Positions 60,841-64,000 of a DNA stretch of 64,000 nucleotides are shown here, piece by piece. The stretch is from Adineta steineri. Taxonomy: Eukaryota; Rotifera; Eurotatoria; Adinetida; Adinetidae. The translations under genes and the position numbers were made by a program. The stretch covers positions 1 through 64,000 of the forward strand of contig CAJNOI010000043.1 in NCBI GenBank assembly GCA_905250115.1. Direction: 5' to 3'. Below the pieces are notes generated by a model that worked only from the letters and a program-made list of their open reading frames with translations, did no database searches and had not been told where the DNA came from. Numbering within the stretch: the stretch's first letter is position 1; each line of letters begins with the position of its first letter.

Positions 60841-62104
60841 TTATTTTGTTTTCATAAGGAAAATAGTTGAACAAATAAAAACAATGATTGAACATAAAAT
60901 ATATATTGTTACAATAATCATTGATCGCGTTACATATTTCCAAAATGATGGAGTATGATTACATCTTGTTGAATACATTGGTTGATGTAATGACATTGAA
61001 TTACATAATAGAAATTCATTTTCAACTTTTATTTCTTCAACACATAAACATTCAAATGGTTGATTTTTATTTCGACGTTCTTCAACACTATTATCATCAA
61101 GACATATAGATAATAAAGGGCATAAACCACTTGCACATGTTTGACATATTGGCTCATTTAAATTATTAAAAAATGTATTTGAAGCTACGATAAATGTTGA
61201 AATTGTTGAACTTGATCGAATCTTTTTAAGTAAATCATATTTGCATGATTTATAGTCCAAAGGAGAATCATAAAGAAAATAAGTTAATTGAGATGATAAG
61301 GGAATAAGATAATGAAATGAAAATTCTTCTGTTGGATGTGCACCTTCACAATCAGCACAAAATGGAGAATGATAATATTTCATTTGTATAGTACCTTTTC
61401 GAGACAATTAATATGGAATTAAATTAAAAAATAATCTTTTCTATTCTAAAACTTACGACCTTGTATTATAAGTAAATGTTTTAACGAACTAAATTGACGC
61501 AATTCTACACTTTGCCATAAATTAACACCTATTAAAAAATACAATGAAAAAAAAAGATTTTTTTTTTGTTGAAATGAATATCAATACCACTTATAAGTAA
61601 TGTTTGTATATTTGAAGCAACTATAGCTAAAGCTGGTATATCAAGTATATGTAAATACTTATGTTTTGATAGTCCAGTAAGAGGTGGTTGATAACCACAT
61701 ATAGCTAATTCTCGTAATGATTTACCAAAACGATTTATAAAACATAAATCAAGTACACGAGGTATGAGTTTGTCTGAGGAAAATTCTTGAACAAATAGAA
61801 TAAGTAAATTAATATTATCAAGTGGATAATTATCTAAATTAAGTAATAAACTAGCATTTCCAAGACCTAATTTACATATAAGACTTGAATCGTCTGAATT
61901 ATGAAAACATTCACTGTGATACAACGATGCATTGTCTGTTCCTTGAAGAAATGATAATGTTTTAGTTGATTCTACACATGGACCATCAGTAAAGGATGTT
62001 TGTATAACAATGGAATCACTAGGATATGAACGAAGTAGATATGGTATATCAGAAACACATACAGGAATAAATATAATTATTAATATCATATTTATACAAA
62101 ACAT
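60841..62104 (-). CDS. Type I membrane protein, leucine-rich ectodomain (unknown)
   Basis: Three exons (62104-61588, 61528-61457 and 61394-60841, junction phase 1 at both) sum to 1143 nt, or 380 aa. It has a signal peptide (MFCINMILIIIFIPVCVSD). The ectodomain has irregular leucine-rich stretches (LLLNLDNYPLDNINLLILFV, ELAICGYQPPLTGLSKHKYL, HILDIPALAIVASNIQTLLI) like a divergent LRR solenoid. It continues with a Cys-rich membrane-proximal segment (ICQTCASGLCPLLSICLDD, FECLCVEE). A membrane helix lies near the C-terminus (SMIIVTIYILCSIIVFICST), with only a few cytoplasmic residues (MKTK). For the second donor I chose GTC|GTAAGT; G|GTCGTAAG would also keep the frame. The layout suggests a cell-surface recognition protein, but the LRR consensus is weak. 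Confidence 0.75.
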
Positions 62105-64000
62105 TTTATCAATATTAGATCAACAAATATCTATAAAAAAATAAACGCGCCAATGTTTATAGAATTACAATTTTGTATTTATTTTATGAATACTTTTCAT
62201 TTCCATCTCATTATATGAATCACAAAATTTATTTTTTAATAGTTTTCATTGATCTCGATCTCAATGTCAAAATCATTATGACAAGTGTTCTTCTTTACAC
62301 TCTTATGATTTTCTAAAATGTTTCTTTTTAATGGAGACCGGAAATTTATCGTAGATTCTTCTACTATGATCTTCAAACAAATAGAATTTTAATTGATGTT
62401 ATAATATTTCAGATTAGAAATATAAAGTTAGAACCAATAGAAAACTCGAAAATATCTGTCAGATTTTTTTGTTAGCTAATCGATTGTGATCAAATAAATT
62501 CATATTGAATTATGATATGTTAATCTTCGTTAAAGAGACATAAACAACATGGTTGTCTTCATTCTTAGATACATTGTCGTATATTTCAGGAAATATGTAC
62601 CATGTGAAAAATGTCAATTGAGTAGAGAACAAATGGTATCATTCATTATCAATGAAAAGAATGAACAAGTAAAATGTATAGAACTTTATCATTTTTTTCA
62701 GTCACTTCATTTATAATCCCTTGATCAATTTCGAACTAGTATCTCATTAAATGTATTTTTATTTTTGTCGATTATTTTAATTGTTGTAAAGTGTTCTTGA
62801 CAATTTTAAAGCGGAAATTATTATAAATCTCTTGAAAGGTTACAGTTTTTATTTTGAGATTAGTTCAATTGAAAAAATGTGAGAAATAGATGTATTATGT
62901 ACTTGATTAACATTTGATAATGAATTTGTATGAGAAAAAAATTAGCAGGAAACAAATTAGTATATAGATATCTAGCGGAACTATAGAGATTATGAAACTC
63001 CATATTACAGACAACGTGTAGAGAAAAAAACAATTCAGTTCTTATTCATTACAATGTATCTAAATTGCTTTTTACTTATTTCATTTTAATAACTCTGTTG
63101 TACTGAATTATTAACGATAAATCTATATATTTATTTCGACATATAAGTCTTTAAGTCAATCATTCCTACAATATTTATTCTAGTGTAATTAATGAGCATA
63201 TGATATTATACGGCGAACACTCCGTCTCATTAAAACATTCCTAAATATAACGAGCAATGATAAAGAATTTGAAATATCAGTTATAGTCATTTATTTATTT
63301 TTATCATTTCCATGTATCATTCTTTATTATAACAAATAAATATTTGTTAAAATAATAAAGAATTAAAGTTATTTTCTCAATGGTATACTATGTTGATTCA
63401 CTGTTCCATTTTTAGATTGTATGTAATGTAAAATTCTATTGATGATGGAAAGGTCAGTATTATATAATGAATCTTTTATCGACGATAATTTAATAATACG
63501 ATGCGATAATAGATTATATATATTGTCAAAATCGTTTGAATGTTAGGAAAGTTCTTCTTCTCTTTATTTCTGATAAATATGCTTTACATCTATTGCGAAG
63601 AGAAGAGAAATCAATGGTATATCATATGACTAAAAAGTATAGTTCATGACTATTAGAGATGAATGTTTCAACATTGTTGCTGCTTTCATAGATATCATCA
63701 TATTGATTATAGCATATCCTTTCTACTCATAAAAGTCTGGATATCTTGCAATATTCATTTATCACTTTCATATTAAAAATATCTGCCTTACTTAATGATA
63801 TATATATATATACACTGGATTGATTTTTCATTCTTATCTTACTACTAAAAACTTATTGTAGTTTTTTTTTCTCATTTCGTTATCAAACATCCTGAATATG
63901 TGTAGGTGTGCATGAAAAACAAAAGAAAACAATCGAGACATAATGCTGTACATTCACATCGAACACGAAAAGAAACAAAAAAAAAGAAAGAAAAGCAACA
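62105..64000. other. AT-rich spacer to the right edge
   Basis: The first 100-200 bases are the promoter side of the membrane-protein gene. The rest shows no open frame with coding character, no tandem repeat and no RNA gene that I can see. Confidence 0.5.

Overview
The window looks like a metazoan nuclear contig, most likely from a bdelloid rotifer. The sequence is AT-rich, and its genes are split by many GT-AG introns, mostly about 45-75 nt long. It has animal-only genes (a ZO/TJP scaffold and a KLHL12-type kelch protein). It also has an arginine-type ADP-ribosyltransferase fused to TPR repeats, a family I know to be strongly expanded in Rotaria and Adineta, and short G-rich elements built from the TGTGGG motif reported as the bdelloid telomere repeat. 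The species call is inference. Two runs of exactly 100 N (25335-25434 and 43680-43779) are scaffold gaps.

Layout. 1-10 kb: a possible secreted-protein exon (550-792, -), a KLHL12-like gene in 15 exons (3018-6022, -), a decayed short-chain dehydrogenase pseudogene (about 7549-7930, +), a two-exon secreted basic peptide (8392-8726, -) and a small unknown protein (9398-9760, -). 10.3-16.3 kb: a complete zonula occludens gene (PDZx3-SH3-GuK-ZU5) in 24 coding exons, with a possible 21-nt cassette exon. 18.1-25.0 kb: an accessory island with a PAN/EGF/LamG secreted-protein gene broken by three in-frame stops, an intact single-exon ART-TPR gene, a small unknown gene, and three related G-rich/C-rich inverted elements lying between them. 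25.5-31.5 kb: an aerolysin-fold-like gene, a foldback element and an HDHD5 (HAD hydrolase) gene. 33.6-37.6 kb: an EF-hand neuronal-calcium-sensor-like gene and, divergently, a single-pass membrane protein. 38.2-41.9 kb: half a foldback element, then an intron-bearing spatacsin-like pseudogene. 41.9-46.9 kb: a satellite of about 92 bp whose right flank fades into decayed copies, ending against a tiny secreted-peptide gene (46920-47093, -). 48.3-50.5 kb: a decayed gene for a Q/N/S-rich protein. 51.2-62.1 kb: a complete 400-bp foldback element, an Ig-domain membrane protein, a polyglutamine protein with a PH/EVH1-like end, an orphan proline-rich exon and a type I membrane protein. The rest is AT-rich spacer.

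The conserved genes serve unrelated jobs (ubiquitin ligase adaptor, cell junctions, HAD hydrolase, calcium sensing), and no operon-like cooperation is visible. The main contrast is between intron-rich conserved genes, where I picked out no comparable TATA box close to the start codon, and accessory genes (secreted peptides, the LamG gene, ART-TPR), which have few or no introns and a clear TATATAA-type box 35-90 bp upstream of the ATG. Exon models below were built by eye. Every multi-exon model given sums to a multiple of three.
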